Assembly (NCBI RefSeq): GCF_030285365.1
Contig: NZ_JASVDS010000006.1
Span: forward strand, 186,001-250,000
Length of the DNA stretch: 64,000 bases
Direction: 5' to 3'
DNA from: Roseateles subflavus
GTDB taxonomy: Bacteria > Pseudomonadota > Gammaproteobacteria > Burkholderiales > Burkholderiaceae_C
The translations under genes and the position numbers were made by a program. A model generated the notes under the pieces. The model made no database searches. It was not told where the DNA came from and saw only the letters and a program-made list of their open reading frames with translations. Positions 44,649 through 54,064 of the stretch are shown piece by piece. Position 1 is the first letter of the stretch; every line of letters starts with the position of its first letter.

Positions 44649-45706
44649 ATCGCCGGCCTGGCCTGCCCGGGTGGGGCCTGGCGCTGGCCCTGGTCCTCGC
44701 CCTGCTGAACCTGCTGGCCGCGATGGCCGGCGGCCTGCAGCGGCTGGGCAGTCTGCCGACGGGCCTGTCGGCCGTGGCGCAGGCGGCGCTGCAGCACCAC
44801 GGCGCGCTGATGCTGGGCGGCTTCTTCGCCACGCTCATCGCGCTGGAACGGGCCGCCGCTCTCGGGCGCGGCCTCGTGGTGCCTCTGCTGTGCGGCCTGG
44901 CGGGCCTGGTGCTGCTGGCCGGTCTGCCGATCCCGGCCCTCGCGCTGTGGATGGCCGGCACCCTGGGCTTGCTGAGCCTGTACCTGCGGGCCGGCGACAC
45001 GCGCGCGTGGTCCCTGCCCCTGGTCATCGAGGCCAGCGCGTGCCTGCCCCTGCTGATGGCCCTGGCCGCTCATGCGATGGCGGTCGACACGGCGCTGCGC
45101 TGGAACGGGTCCCTCTTCCTGCTGCTGACCATCGCCGGTGAGCGGCGCGAGCTCTGCCGGCTGCTGCCACTGGGCCCGCTGGCCCGTCACAGCTTCCTGG
45201 CCCTGTGGCTGGGCCTGCTCGCGAGCGGCGTGCTGAGCCTGTGGCAACCCACCCTCGCCGAGCGACTGTGCTGGCCGCTGTTGGGGGCCCTCGCGCTGTG
45301 GCTGATGGCCTTCGACATCGCCCGCCACCAATGGCACGCCCGGGGCTGGGCCGGCCACACGGCGCGCTGCCTGCTGGCGGGCTATGCCTGGGCGGCCATC
45401 GCCGCGCTGGCAGGGCTGCTGGGCCAGCCCACCTTCGCCTGGCATGCGCTGTGGCTCGGCTTCGTGATGGCCATGGTCTTCGGCCACGCGCCCATCATGC
45501 TGCCGGCGCTCCTGCGCCTCAGCCCCCGCTACAGCCCCTGGGCGCTGCTGCCGCTGGGCCTCATGGGCGTGAGCCTGCTGTTGCGCGGGGCCGGCCAGGC
45601 CGGCCTTGCACCGGCCCTGCTCCCCTGGGCAGGTGGGCTGCACGCCCTCGCCCTGCTGAGCTTCGGCCTGCTGATGGCCGGGCTGTGCCGGGCCGGGCGG
45701 CGCTGA
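44639..45706 (+). CDS. Polytopic membrane protein of the NO-response cluster
   Basis: 355 residues with about 11 hydrophobic helices and few polar loops. Notable segments are LQHHGALMLGGFFATLIALERAAALG near 52, AGERRELCRLLPLGP near 166 and FVMAMVFGHAPIMLPALL near 277; the conserved His residues recall NnrS-like heme or metal ligands. I do not recognise a named family with certainty. It overlaps the DUF59 gene by 10 bp and ends the cluster. Confidence 0.65.
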   Translation: MGLNRRPGLPGWGLALALVLALLNLLAAMAGGLQRLGSLPTGLSAVAQAALQHHGALMLGGFFATLIALERAAALGRGLVVPLLCGLAGLVLLAGLPIPALALWMAGTLGLLSLYLRAGDTRAWSLPLVIEASACLPLLMALAAHAMAVDTALRWNGSLFLLLTIAGERRELCRLLPLGPLARHSFLALWLGLLASGVLSLWQPTLAERLCWPLLGALALWLMAFDIARHQWHARGWAGHTARCLLAGYAWAAIAALAGLLGQPTFAWHALWLGFVMAMVFGHAPIMLPALLRLSPRYSPWALLPLGLMGVSLLLRGAGQAGLAPALLPWAGGLHALALLSFGLLMAGLCRAGRR

Positions 45707-45754
45707 GCGCCCGCGGCGAACGCATCAAGACCAGCGGGGCGGCCGCGGTCGGTG

Positions 45755-47497
45755 TCAGGCGCGATGCCGCTGGCTCGGCGCCGCGTGGCAGATGAGGCCC
45801 CCGCCGCCACTCTTGGCCCGGTACATGGCCGCATCCGCTGCGGCGATGAGCGCCTCGGCATCCTCGCCGTGATCGGGGAAACGGGCCACGCCGACGCTGG
45901 CGCCCACCACCAGCTCGCGGCCTTCCCAGCGCACGGGCTCGGCCAGGGTGTCGCGCACCTTGCGGGCCACCACTTCGACGTCCTCGGCCTCGTGCACCTC
46001 GTCCAGCAGGATCACGAACTCGTCCCCGCCAATCCGGGCGACGGTGTCCGACTCCCGCACCAGGTGGCGCAGGCGCTGAGCCAGGGTGCGGAGCACGGCG
46101 TCCCCCGCCCCGTGGCCTTCGCCGTCGTTGACTTCCTTGAAGCGGTCCAGGTCGACGAAGAGCATGGCCAGACGCCCCTGGTTCCGGCGCGCATGGGCCA
46201 GCGCATGGTCGAGGCGGTCCATGAAGAAGCGGCGGTTCTGCAGGCCGGTGAGGCTGTCATGGCTCGCCAGGTGATCCAGCTCCCGCTGCTTCTGCGCCAG
46301 CTTGGAGAACTGCGCGCCGATCTGCTGCTGCATGTGCTCGATGGCGCGGGCCAGCGTGCCGATTTCGTCGCGCCGCTGCACGGGCAGCGGATCGCCCGGC
46401 TTGCCGTCGACAAAGCCGTCGACCGCCCCCACGATCTGCGCGAGCGGCCGGGTCAGGGCCCGCGCCAGCAGCGCCGCCAGGAGCACCGCCAGGGCGCTGA
46501 AGGCGGCCACGATGCGCAGCACCATCGCGCCCAGGCTGTCGCTGTCGGACAGCACGGCCGACAGCGGCTGTGACAGGCCGAGCAGGAAGTCCTCCTCCGC
46601 CTTCAGCGCCGATCCCGGCTGCCGCACGAAGGCGGCGACCGCAACGGGGCCCTGGGCCGCCTCGGAACGGGCCACCACCGTCTTCTCATCCGCGCCGACC
46701 GGCGCGACCAGCAGCTCGCGCACCGCCGGGAACTCGTCCTGCACCACCGCGGACTGGCCGCGGTCGAAGGCGAAGGCCTTGCGCGGGTCGGGATGGATCA
46801 GGTATTCGCCCTGCGCATTGCTGAGGTAGAGCTGCAGCCCGGGCGGCAGGTCCGCGGCCAGCTGGCCGAAGAGGCCGTTGAGATCGACGTTGATGACCAT
46901 GACCCCCAGGACCACGCCATGCACGTCCATGACGGGGGCCGCCACCTCCAGCGAGGGCTTGCCCTGCCCGGCATGGGCGCCCAGCTCGTGGTTGATCACG
47001 GCCCGGGACACATACACCTGCCCGGCATGCAGCCGCAGGGTCTCGTAGACATAGGGGTAGTGGCCCTTCTCCTGCAGGTCCTCGCCCTGCACGCGCATCA
47101 CGCCGAGGTCATCGCGGTCCACACGCACGCGCTCGACGCCATGGTTGGCGGCATCCAGCAGCCGCATCTGGAAGTACTCGGGATGCGTCTCCAGCATCTG
47201 GCGGAACAGCAGCGCGAGGGTGGTCTCGTTGCGCGCCAGCTGCTCGGGATCGCTGCGCAGCAGCAGGCGGCCGGCCCCGGGATGACCGGCCACCAGCCGG
47301 ACATCCCGCGCCGTGTTGTCCAAGCCCACCGCGAGCTGGCGCACCAGCACGCGTGTGGCCGTCACGAGCCGCTGCTCGGCGGCCGCGACCATCATGTGGC
47401 GGCTCGCGCTGTAGGCGTAGTAGCCCGTCAGCCCGGCCACCACCACCCCGGCCACGGCCAGGGCGACCCCGAGCCGCCAGGCGATGCCGAGCCTCAT
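45755..47497 (-). CDS. Membrane diguanylate cyclase with periplasmic sensor domain
   Basis: 580 residues. A first membrane helix (about 8-28) and a second near 333-355 flank a periplasmic dCache-like domain. HAMP (about 356-410) and a GGDEF domain follow. The active site GGDEF at 490-494 is intact, and the inhibitory site RESD lies nine residues upstream (481-484), so it should make cyclic di-GMP with product feedback. Its ATG overlaps the stop of the solute-binding protein gene by 4 bp, so the two are translationally coupled and likely form one sensing unit. Confidence 0.88.
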   Translation of the reverse strand: MRLGIAWRLGVALAVAGVVVAGLTGYYAYSASRHMMVAAAEQRLVTATRVLVRQLAVGLDNTARDVRLVAGHPGAGRLLLRSDPEQLARNETTLALLFRQMLETHPEYFQMRLLDAANHGVERVRVDRDDLGVMRVQGEDLQEKGHYPYVYETLRLHAGQVYVSRAVINHELGAHAGQGKPSLEVAAPVMDVHGVVLGVMVINVDLNGLFGQLAADLPPGLQLYLSNAQGEYLIHPDPRKAFAFDRGQSAVVQDEFPAVRELLVAPVGADEKTVVARSEAAQGPVAVAAFVRQPGSALKAEEDFLLGLSQPLSAVLSDSDSLGAMVLRIVAAFSALAVLLAALLARALTRPLAQIVGAVDGFVDGKPGDPLPVQRRDEIGTLARAIEHMQQQIGAQFSKLAQKQRELDHLASHDSLTGLQNRRFFMDRLDHALAHARRNQGRLAMLFVDLDRFKEVNDGEGHGAGDAVLRTLAQRLRHLVRESDTVARIGGDEFVILLDEVHEAEDVEVVARKVRDTLAEPVRWEGRELVVGASVGVARFPDHGEDAEALIAAADAAMYRAKSGGGGLICHAAPSQRHRA

Positions 47498-48561
47498 CGC
47501 TGCAGCACCCGCGACGGGGAGTCCCCCGAGTGGATGCGCGCCCAGTAGTGCTCGCGACGCTCCTCGCTTTCCACCGGTTCCAGCCAGCGCAGCGGCACCT
47601 GCGGGGCGCTGGCCACGGAGTCGCTCACGGTGTTGGCCAGGCCCTGGCGGGACACCAGGAGGCTGCTGGCGGGCTCCTCGAGCATGAAGTTGATCCAGGC
47701 GTGGGCCAGCTCGGGGTCGCCCGTGCTCGAGGAGATCGCCCAGCAGTCGAGCCAGGCCAGCGCCCCTTCGCGCGGGATCACATAGCCCACGTCGACGCCA
47801 GCCGCCTTCAGCAGGTGGAGCTGCTGCAGGCCGTAGTTGGCATACATGAGCGCCACCTTGTGCCGCATGAAGAGCTGCACGGATTCCTCCGGCAGGCTGT
47901 AGAAGCCCAGGACGTTGCGGCGCAGCGCGACCAGCTTGTCCACCGCCGGCGCCCATTGGCGCTCACCCAGCTCGAAGGGCTGCTGCCAGCCGAGGGCCAG
48001 GGCCGCCAGCGAGAAGTTGTGGGTGCCGCCGGCATAGGCCAGCACCTTGCCCCGCCAGCGCGGATCCCACAGGACCTGGAGCGAGTCCGGCGGCGCGCTC
48101 AGCTGGCGGCGGTCGTAGATCAGCCCCATCTCGGAGTAGGTGTAGGGCACGCCGTAGACCTGCGTGAGGCCGTCCACCCGCCGGATCAGCCCGGGAATCG
48201 CGGACAGCTCCCGGAATCGCGGCCGCTGGCGGCGCGTGTTCGGGACGCGCTGCAGCTCAATGGGCCGGGCGATGCCCTGGTCGATGTACTGCTGCAGCTC
48301 GGCGGTGTTGAGCGCAAAGACGTCGAAGTCCCGCCCGCGCCCGGACAGCAGGCGCTGGCGCATGGCCTCGTCGGAACCGACCACCGTCAGCTCCACCCGC
48401 GCGCCGGTGCGCTGGCTGAAGCCCTGCAGCACCTCCGGGTCCGCATAACCGGGCCAGGCCAGCACCCGCAGCACCTTGCCCGAGGGCTCGGCGGCGACCG
48501 CATGCGCCAGACCCAGGGCCCAGAACAGCAAAGGCATCAGGATGCGCAACGGCAACGTCAT
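47494..48561 (-). CDS. Periplasmic solute-binding protein (polyamine-type)
   Basis: 355 residues. A signal peptide (about 1-23, ending AVAA) is followed by a PotD/PotF-type binding fold: VLRVLAWPGYADPEVLQGF near 30, DFDVFALNTAELQQYIDQG near 78, YGVPYTYSEMGLIYD near 136 and WINFMLEEPASSLLV near 291. No permease or ATPase gene is adjacent. Instead it is coupled to the diguanylate cyclase, recalling the NspS-MbaA pair of Vibrio, where a polyamine-binding protein controls cyclic di-GMP. The ligand is unproven. Confidence 0.83.
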   Translation of the reverse strand: MTLPLRILMPLLFWALGLAHAVAAEPSGKVLRVLAWPGYADPEVLQGFSQRTGARVELTVVGSDEAMRQRLLSGRGRDFDVFALNTAELQQYIDQGIARPIELQRVPNTRRQRPRFRELSAIPGLIRRVDGLTQVYGVPYTYSEMGLIYDRRQLSAPPDSLQVLWDPRWRGKVLAYAGGTHNFSLAALALGWQQPFELGERQWAPAVDKLVALRRNVLGFYSLPEESVQLFMRHKVALMYANYGLQQLHLLKAAGVDVGYVIPREGALAWLDCWAISSSTGDPELAHAWINFMLEEPASSLLVSRQGLANTVSDSVASAPQVPLRWLEPVESEERREHYWARIHSGDSPSRVLQR

Positions 48562-48686
48562 GGCGGCATCCTAGAGGACGAAAGGGGCGGCGCGCCGGGC
48601 CGTGGGGGTCTGCACCACAGCCGCGCTGCCTCGATCCGCGACAGATGCCGCGGTTTGATGCCGAAACGGCCCGCTGCCGGCCCAGA

Positions 48687-49022
48687 TCAGCCGCCGCCGC
48701 GCACGGGCAGGCCGTGGGCCAGCCACGCGGCCATGCCCCCAGTGAGGTTGCGGACGCGACGGTGTCCCAGATGGCGCAGGTAGTTCATGGCCTGCTGGCT
48801 GCGCCCGCCGGCGGCACAGGCCAGGATCAGATCTGCATCAGCCGGCAATTCGGTGTGGCGCCGCTCGAAATCGCTCAGGGGCATGAGCAGCAGCCGCTCG
48901 ACGCCATAGCCCAGCCGGGTCACCTCGTGCCCCTCGCGCACATCGACCAGCCAGGCGCCCTCGCGGATGGCCTGGAGCGCGGCACGGGGGTCGAGGTGAA
49001 GCAGTGGCAGGGAGAGGGTCAT
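48687..49022 (-). CDS. Rhodanese-domain sulfurtransferase
   Basis: 111 residues, a single rhodanese domain: WLVDVREGHEVTRLGY near 24-40 and the active loop CAAGGRS with catalytic Cys69. It can carry a persulfide and transfer sulfane sulfur. It is downstream of the ArsR-type regulator on the same strand (50 bp) and divergent from the RND operon. The start MTLSLPLL is chosen over an upstream in-frame codon. Confidence 0.85.
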   Translation of the reverse strand: MTLSLPLLHLDPRAALQAIREGAWLVDVREGHEVTRLGYGVERLLLMPLSDFERRHTELPADADLILACAAGGRSQQAMNYLRHLGHRRVRNLTGGMAAWLAHGLPVRGGG

Positions 49023-49072
49023 GGGCAGGGACTCCGTCGGGAAGGACACAGCATCGCAGGACGAGCACACCG

Positions 49073-49483
49073 TCATGGCTTGAGGAACGGGGCCTGGGCG
49101 TCGCTCATCCGCGCATGGTGGCGCGCCAGCTGGCCACAGACCAGGTCACACAGCGCATAGACCGAGGGATCGGCGATCCGGTAGTAGACGCTGGTGCCCC
49201 GCCCCTCGCGGTCCACCAGGCCGTGCCGCTGCAGCTGGGCCAGGTGGCGGGAGATGTTGGCCGCGCTGCTGCCGCAGGCCCGGGCCAGTTCGCCCACGCA
49301 CCGGGGCTGCTCGCGCAACTGGTTGAGCACGCGCAGGCGGCTGGGTTCGGCCAGCAGCTGGAAGAAGCCCGCCACCTGGGCCAATGCGCTGTCGGGCAGG
49401 TCGCGGATGCCGCAGTGCTCGGGCAGGGGCGCGGCTGCGCCGGGGAGCGGGGCCGCGGTGGCGGAGGCGGGAACCATGGGCAT
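49073..49483 (-). CDS. ArsR-family regulator, possibly sulfide/redox-sensing
   Basis: 136 residues. Winged-helix core: FFQLLAEPSRLRVLNQL near 40-56 and the reading helix in SAANISRHLAQLQRHGLV near 73-90. Cysteines at 24, 62, 70, 112 and 116 could allow thiol sensing, as in BigR/SqrR, which also sit with rhodanese genes; exact sensor positions were not verified. GAGG lies about 8 bp before the ATG. A palindromic operator candidate lies in the divergent promoter region. Confidence 0.8.
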   Translation of the reverse strand: MPMVPASATAAPLPGAAAPLPEHCGIRDLPDSALAQVAGFFQLLAEPSRLRVLNQLREQPRCVGELARACGSSAANISRHLAQLQRHGLVDREGRGTSVYYRIADPSVYALCDLVCGQLARHHARMSDAQAPFLKP

Positions 49484-49587
49484 CGTGCGGACCTCAAGGC
49501 TGCGACAGACCCCCGCGAGGGCGCCCACCCGGCTCGACCCGGCGCGGCGCCCCATGGATGCGGCGGTCTTTTGTTTTCATGTTTGAC

Positions 49588-49609
49588 TATTTGCGTGATT
49601 GCGCAAATA
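49588..49609. promoter_or_regulatory. Candidate operator between the ArsR gene and the RND operon
   Basis: TATTTGCG-6-CGCAAATA is a perfect 8 bp inverted repeat in an unusually AT-rich island. It is 105 bp from the ArsR-type start and 48 bp from the adaptor start, the expected place for one operator controlling both directions. Confidence 0.65.
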
Positions 49610-49656
49610 ATAAATGCAACAGGACCTGCTGTCCAGCCTTTCGCCGACCCACCACC

Positions 49657-50751
49657 ATGCGCACTCCGTCCCCCCTCTTCCCTGCGGCTCTGCTGCTCGC
49701 GGCACTTGCCAGCCAGCCCCTGCCTGCACGGGCACAGTCCGCGGCGCCGCCGGCCCTGCAGACCTACGTCGCGCAGCCGGACCGCGCGGCCCAGGGCCTG
49801 CGCTACGAGGCCCGCGTCGAGGCCGTGCGCCAGACCACGCTGGCGGCGCAGGTCGCCGGTGCGGTCGTGCAGCTGGACGTCAGGCCGGGCGACGCCGTCA
49901 AGGCCGGGCAGCTGCTGATGCGCCTGGATGCCCGCAGCGCCGACCAGAACGCCCAGGCCAGCGAAGCCCAGGCCGGGGTGGCCCGCGCCCAGCTGGACCT
50001 TGCCCGCCGCGAGCTGGACCGCCAGCAGCAGCTCTTCCGACAGCACTTCATCAGCCAGGCCGCCCTGGATCAGACGGAGGCGCAGTTCAAGGCGACGCAG
50101 GCCCAGGTGCAGGCGCAGCTGGCCCAGGCCGGCGCCGCGCGCAGCCAGAGCGCCTGGTACCAGCTGCGTGCGCCTTATGCCGGCGTGATCGCCGAGGTGC
50201 CCGTGGTACAGGGCGACATGGCCCTGCCCGGGCGCAGCCTGGCCGTCCTGTACGACCCCACCGCCTTGCGCGTGACCGCCCATGTGCCTCAGGCGGAGGT
50301 GCGGGCCGTGCAGGCCGCCCTGGACAGCAAGGACGCGGGCATCGCGCTCGTGATCGACCTCCCGGCCCTCGGCGTCCTGGGCCAGGCGCCGCGCCGCGTG
50401 CAGTGGCTGCCTACCGTGGACGGCAGCAGCGGCACCGTGGAGCTGCGGGCCGATCTGCCCTCGCCGCTGACCGGGCAGCTCCAGGCGCTCGTGCCGGGGC
50501 AGTTCGCCCAGGTCCGGCTGGTCGGTCCCTCCGCGGAGCCGGGCCGGGCCGGTGTGCTGACCGTGCCGGCGCAGGCGGTGGTCCGCCGTGCCGAGATGAC
50601 CGGACTCTACGTGCTCAATGCCGAGGGCCGCCCGCTGCTGCGCCAGGTGCGCCTGGGCGAGCTGCGCGGGGGTCAGATCGAGATCCTGAGCGGGCTTCGC
50701 GCCGGCGAGCGCGTCGCCCTGGAGCCGCAGGTGGCGGCGCGCGTGCGCTGA
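49657..50751 (+). CDS. RND efflux periplasmic adaptor (MFP)
   Basis: 364 residues. The signal peptide ends near residue 24 (LPARA). Lipoyl-like halves are at about 55-85 and 160-190, separated by a coiled-coil hairpin (about 90-155, QAGVARAQLDLARRELDRQQQLF). Beta-barrel and proximal domains follow. It links the RND pump to an outer-membrane channel. The pump gene begins 6 bp downstream. No channel gene adjoins, so a TolC-type protein elsewhere must serve. Confidence 0.88.
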   Translation: MRTPSPLFPAALLLAALASQPLPARAQSAAPPALQTYVAQPDRAAQGLRYEARVEAVRQTTLAAQVAGAVVQLDVRPGDAVKAGQLLMRLDARSADQNAQASEAQAGVARAQLDLARRELDRQQQLFRQHFISQAALDQTEAQFKATQAQVQAQLAQAGAARSQSAWYQLRAPYAGVIAEVPVVQGDMALPGRSLAVLYDPTALRVTAHVPQAEVRAVQAALDSKDAGIALVIDLPALGVLGQAPRRVQWLPTVDGSSGTVELRADLPSPLTGQLQALVPGQFAQVRLVGPSAEPGRAGVLTVPAQAVVRRAEMTGLYVLNAEGRPLLRQVRLGELRGGQIEILSGLRAGERVALEPQVAARVR

Positions 50752-50757
50752 TCGGGG

Positions 50758-53700
50758 ATGGACATGGCTGACCGCACCCCCGCCCCCCTCGGCCTCTCCG
50801 GCCGCATCGCCGCCTTCTTCCAGGCCGCACAGATCACGCCGCTGCTGGCCCTCGTGGCGCTGTTGCTGGGTCTCTTCGCCGTGATGGTCACGCCGCGCGA
50901 GGAGGAGCCGCAGATCAACGTCACCATGGCCAACGTGCTGGTGCCCTTCCCGGGCGCCTCGGCCAAGGACGTCGAGCAGATGGTCGCCGGCCCCGGCGAG
51001 CAGGTGCTGTCGCGCATGGCCGGCGTCGAGCACGTGATGTCCGTGTCCCAGCCCGGCCTCGCCGTGCTGACCGTGCAGTTCAAGGTCGGTGTGCCTCGCA
51101 CCGAGGCGCTGGTGCGCCTGCAGGAGACCGTGAGCAGCCATGCCGACTGGCTGCCCGCCGGCCTCGGCGTGCAGGCGCCGCTGGTCAAGCCCAAGGGCAT
51201 CGATGACGTGCCCATCGTCAGCCTCACTCTCTTCAGCACACAGCCCGAGACCGGTGCGGCCGACCTCGAGCGCGTGGCCCACAGCCTCGAGACCGAGCTC
51301 AAGCGCGTGCCGGGAACGCGGGACGTCGTCAGCATCGGCGGCCCCGGGCGCGCCGTGCAGGTGCAGATCGACGCCGACCGCCTCGCCCGTGCGGGCCTGA
51401 GCGTGGCGGAGCTGCGCCAGGCGCTGCAATCCGCGCAGATGGGCCTGCCGCTGGGCGATCTGCTCCAGGGCGGCCAGGCCGTCGCGCTGGAGGCCGGCCC
51501 CTGGCTGCGCTCCGCCCGCGACCTCGAAGACCTGGTGGTGGCCGTGCGTGGCGGCAAGCCGCTCTTCCTGCGCGAGGTGGCCCGCATCATCGACGGCCCG
51601 CTCACGCCCGGCCGCTATGTGTGGCACGGCACCGGCGGGGCCCCGCAGCCCGAGGGCGCGGCGTCGGCGGTCCGGGGCGAGTTCCCCGCCATCACCCTGG
51701 CCATCACCAAGAAGGCCGGCGAGAACGCCATCGACGTCGCCAATGCGCTGATGCAGCGCGTGGACGCGCTGCGCAACACCGTCATCCCCGCGGACGTGCA
51801 GGTGCAGGAGACGCGCAACTACGGCGCCACCGCCAATGACAAGGCGCAGAAGCTCATCCAGAAGCTGCTCTTCGCCACGGCCTCGGTCGTCGCGCTGGTC
51901 TTCCTCGCGCTGGGCCGCCGCGAGGCCGCCATCGTGGGCACCGCCGTGATCCTCACGCTGACGGTCACCCTCTTCGCCTCCTGGGCGTGGGGCTTCACGC
52001 TCAACCGCGTCTCGCTCTTCGCGCTGATCTTCTCCATCGGCATCCTCGTGGACGACGCCATCGTCGTCGTCGAGAACATCCACCGCCACCAGCAGCTGCA
52101 CCCGCAGCTCACGCTGGCGCAGCTGATCCCGGGCGCGGTCGACGAAGTCGGCGGGCCCACCATCCTCGCCACGCTGACGGTCATCGCCGCGCTGCTGCCC
52201 ATGGCCTTCGTGAGCGGGCTGATGGGGCCGTACATGGGCCCCATCCCCATCAATGCGAGCATGGGCATGCTGCTGTCCCTGGCCATCGCCTTCGTGGTCA
52301 CGCCCTGGCTGGCGCGTCTGTGGATGAAGGCGCTGCCGGCCGGCCACCCCGGCGATCCCGAGGCCCTGCACGGTCTGTCGGCGCGCCTGGCGCCGGTCTT
52401 CACGCGGCTGTTCACGCCGCTGCTCGACGAGCGCCGTGGCCCGCGCAGCCGCCGCCTGCTGGGTGCAGGCATTGCCGGCCTGATCGCGCTGTCGCTGGCC
52501 CTGCCCGCGGCCGGCCTCGTGATGCTCAAGATGCTGCCCTTCGACAACAAGTCCGAGCTGCAGGTGGTGGTGGACATGCCGGCCGGCACGCCGCTGGAGC
52601 AGACGGCCGCGGTGCTGCACGAGCTGGGCGCCTATCTCTCGACGCAAGCCGAGGTGCAGCACTACCAGGCCTACGCGGGCACGGCCTCGCCGATCAACTT
52701 CAACGGCCTCGTGCGCCAGTACGACCTGCGCGCCGGCAGCGAGCAGGGCGACCTGCAGGTGACCCTGGTCGACAAGCACCACCGCTCGGCACAGAGCCAT
52801 GCCATCGCCACGCGCCTGCGCCCCCCGCTGCAGGCCATCGGCCAGCGCTTCGGCGCGAACGTCAAGGTCGTCGAGGTGCCCCCGGGCCCGCCGGTGCTGG
52901 CCCCGCTCGTGGCCGAGGTCTACGGCGCGGACGATGCCGGCCGGCTGCAGCTCGCCCGCCAGATCCGCCGGGTCTTCGAGGCCCAGGCGGGCCTCGTCGA
53001 TGTGGACGACAGCGGCATCGCCGCGGCGCCCCGCCAGCTGCTGCTCGTGCAGCGCGCCCGCGCCGCCGAGCTCGGCGTGAGCCAGGCCGCCATCGTCAGC
53101 ACGCTGCGCACCGCGCAGGCCGGCGAGTCCGTGGTCTACCTGCACGACCAGAGCAAGTACCCCCGCGCTGTGCGCCTGCAGCTGCCCCCCGAGCAGCAGG
53201 GCCGGCTCGACGCCCTGCTCTCGCTGCGCGTGCGCTCGGCGCAGGGCGCGCTCGTGCCGCTGCGTGAGCTGGTGACGATCTCCGACACCCAGCGCGAGCA
53301 GCCGATCCACCACAAGGACCTGCTGCCCGTGACCTACGTCGTGGGCGACATGGCCGGCCGCGTGGACAGCCCGCTCTACGGCATGTTCCAGATGCGTGGG
53401 GCGATCGCCCAGCTGAAGGCGCCCGACGGCGGCCCCGTCGCGGAGTACTTCATCCGCCAGCCCGACGACGCGTTCCGCGGCTACGCCCTCAAGTGGGACG
53501 GCGAGTGGCAGATCACCTACGACACCTTCCGCGACATGGGCGCCGCCTATGCCGTGGGCCTCGTGCTGATCTACCTGCTCGTGGTCGCGCAGTTCGGCTC
53601 CTACCTCACGCCGCTCATCATCATGGCGCCCATCCCGCTGACGATCATCGGCGTGATGCCCGGCCACGCGCTGCTGGGCGCCCAGTTCACGGCCACCAGC

Positions 53701-54063
53701 ATGATCGGCATGATCGCGCTGGCCGGGATCATCGTGCGCAACTCGATCCTGCTCGTCGACTTCATCCACCTGCAGGTGCGCGCCGGGATGGCCTTCGAGA
53801 CGGCCATCCTGCGCTCCGCCATCACCCGCGCCCAGCCCATCCTGCTGACGGGCCTGGCCGCGATGCTCGGCGCCTTCTTCATCCTCGACGACCCCATCTT
53901 CAACGGCCTGGCCATCTCGCTGATCTTCGGCATCCTGGTCTCGACGCTGCTGACGCTCGTCGTCATCCCGACGCTCTACTTCGTTGCCTACCGGCACCGC
54001 CTGCACCTGCTTCACCGGCAGCCGGCGGATGCCTCTCCCATCCCCTCTCCCGAAGGAGCCTGA
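50758..54063 (+). CDS. RND efflux transporter (AcrB/MexF-like superfamily)
   Basis: 1,101 residues, 12 membrane helices and two large periplasmic loops. Helix 4 has FSIGILVDDAIVVVENIHRH near 427, with the paired Asp residues of the proton relay, and RNSILLVDFIHL lies in helix 10 near 997. The sequence differs from classic drug pumps at the N-terminus (short, VTPREEEPQINV), suggesting a separate subfamily often seen with ArsR regulators. The substrate is unknown; context points to thiol or sulfur stress. An ATG 6 bp downstream is an alternative start. Confidence 0.88.
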   Translation: MDMADRTPAPLGLSGRIAAFFQAAQITPLLALVALLLGLFAVMVTPREEEPQINVTMANVLVPFPGASAKDVEQMVAGPGEQVLSRMAGVEHVMSVSQPGLAVLTVQFKVGVPRTEALVRLQETVSSHADWLPAGLGVQAPLVKPKGIDDVPIVSLTLFSTQPETGAADLERVAHSLETELKRVPGTRDVVSIGGPGRAVQVQIDADRLARAGLSVAELRQALQSAQMGLPLGDLLQGGQAVALEAGPWLRSARDLEDLVVAVRGGKPLFLREVARIIDGPLTPGRYVWHGTGGAPQPEGAASAVRGEFPAITLAITKKAGENAIDVANALMQRVDALRNTVIPADVQVQETRNYGATANDKAQKLIQKLLFATASVVALVFLALGRREAAIVGTAVILTLTVTLFASWAWGFTLNRVSLFALIFSIGILVDDAIVVVENIHRHQQLHPQLTLAQLIPGAVDEVGGPTILATLTVIAALLPMAFVSGLMGPYMGPIPINASMGMLLSLAIAFVVTPWLARLWMKALPAGHPGDPEALHGLSARLAPVFTRLFTPLLDERRGPRSRRLLGAGIAGLIALSLALPAAGLVMLKMLPFDNKSELQVVVDMPAGTPLEQTAAVLHELGAYLSTQAEVQHYQAYAGTASPINFNGLVRQYDLRAGSEQGDLQVTLVDKHHRSAQSHAIATRLRPPLQAIGQRFGANVKVVEVPPGPPVLAPLVAEVYGADDAGRLQLARQIRRVFEAQAGLVDVDDSGIAAAPRQLLLVQRARAAELGVSQAAIVSTLRTAQAGESVVYLHDQSKYPRAVRLQLPPEQQGRLDALLSLRVRSAQGALVPLRELVTISDTQREQPIHHKDLLPVTYVVGDMAGRVDSPLYGMFQMRGAIAQLKAPDGGPVAEYFIRQPDDAFRGYALKWDGEWQITYDTFRDMGAAYAVGLVLIYLLVVAQFGSYLTPLIIMAPIPLTIIGVMPGHALLGAQFTATSMIGMIALAGIIVRNSILLVDFIHLQVRAGMAFETAILRSAITRAQPILLTGLAAMLGAFFILDDPIFNGLAISLIFGILVSTLLTLVVIPTLYFVAYRHRLHLLHRQPADASPIPSPEGA

Positions 54064-54064
54064 C

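Noticed and set aside
40808-45643. Antisense frame of about 1,600 codons over the NO-response genes
   Set aside because: Arg/Gln/His-rich shadow of well-supported sense genes (nnrS, nsrR, ccoG).
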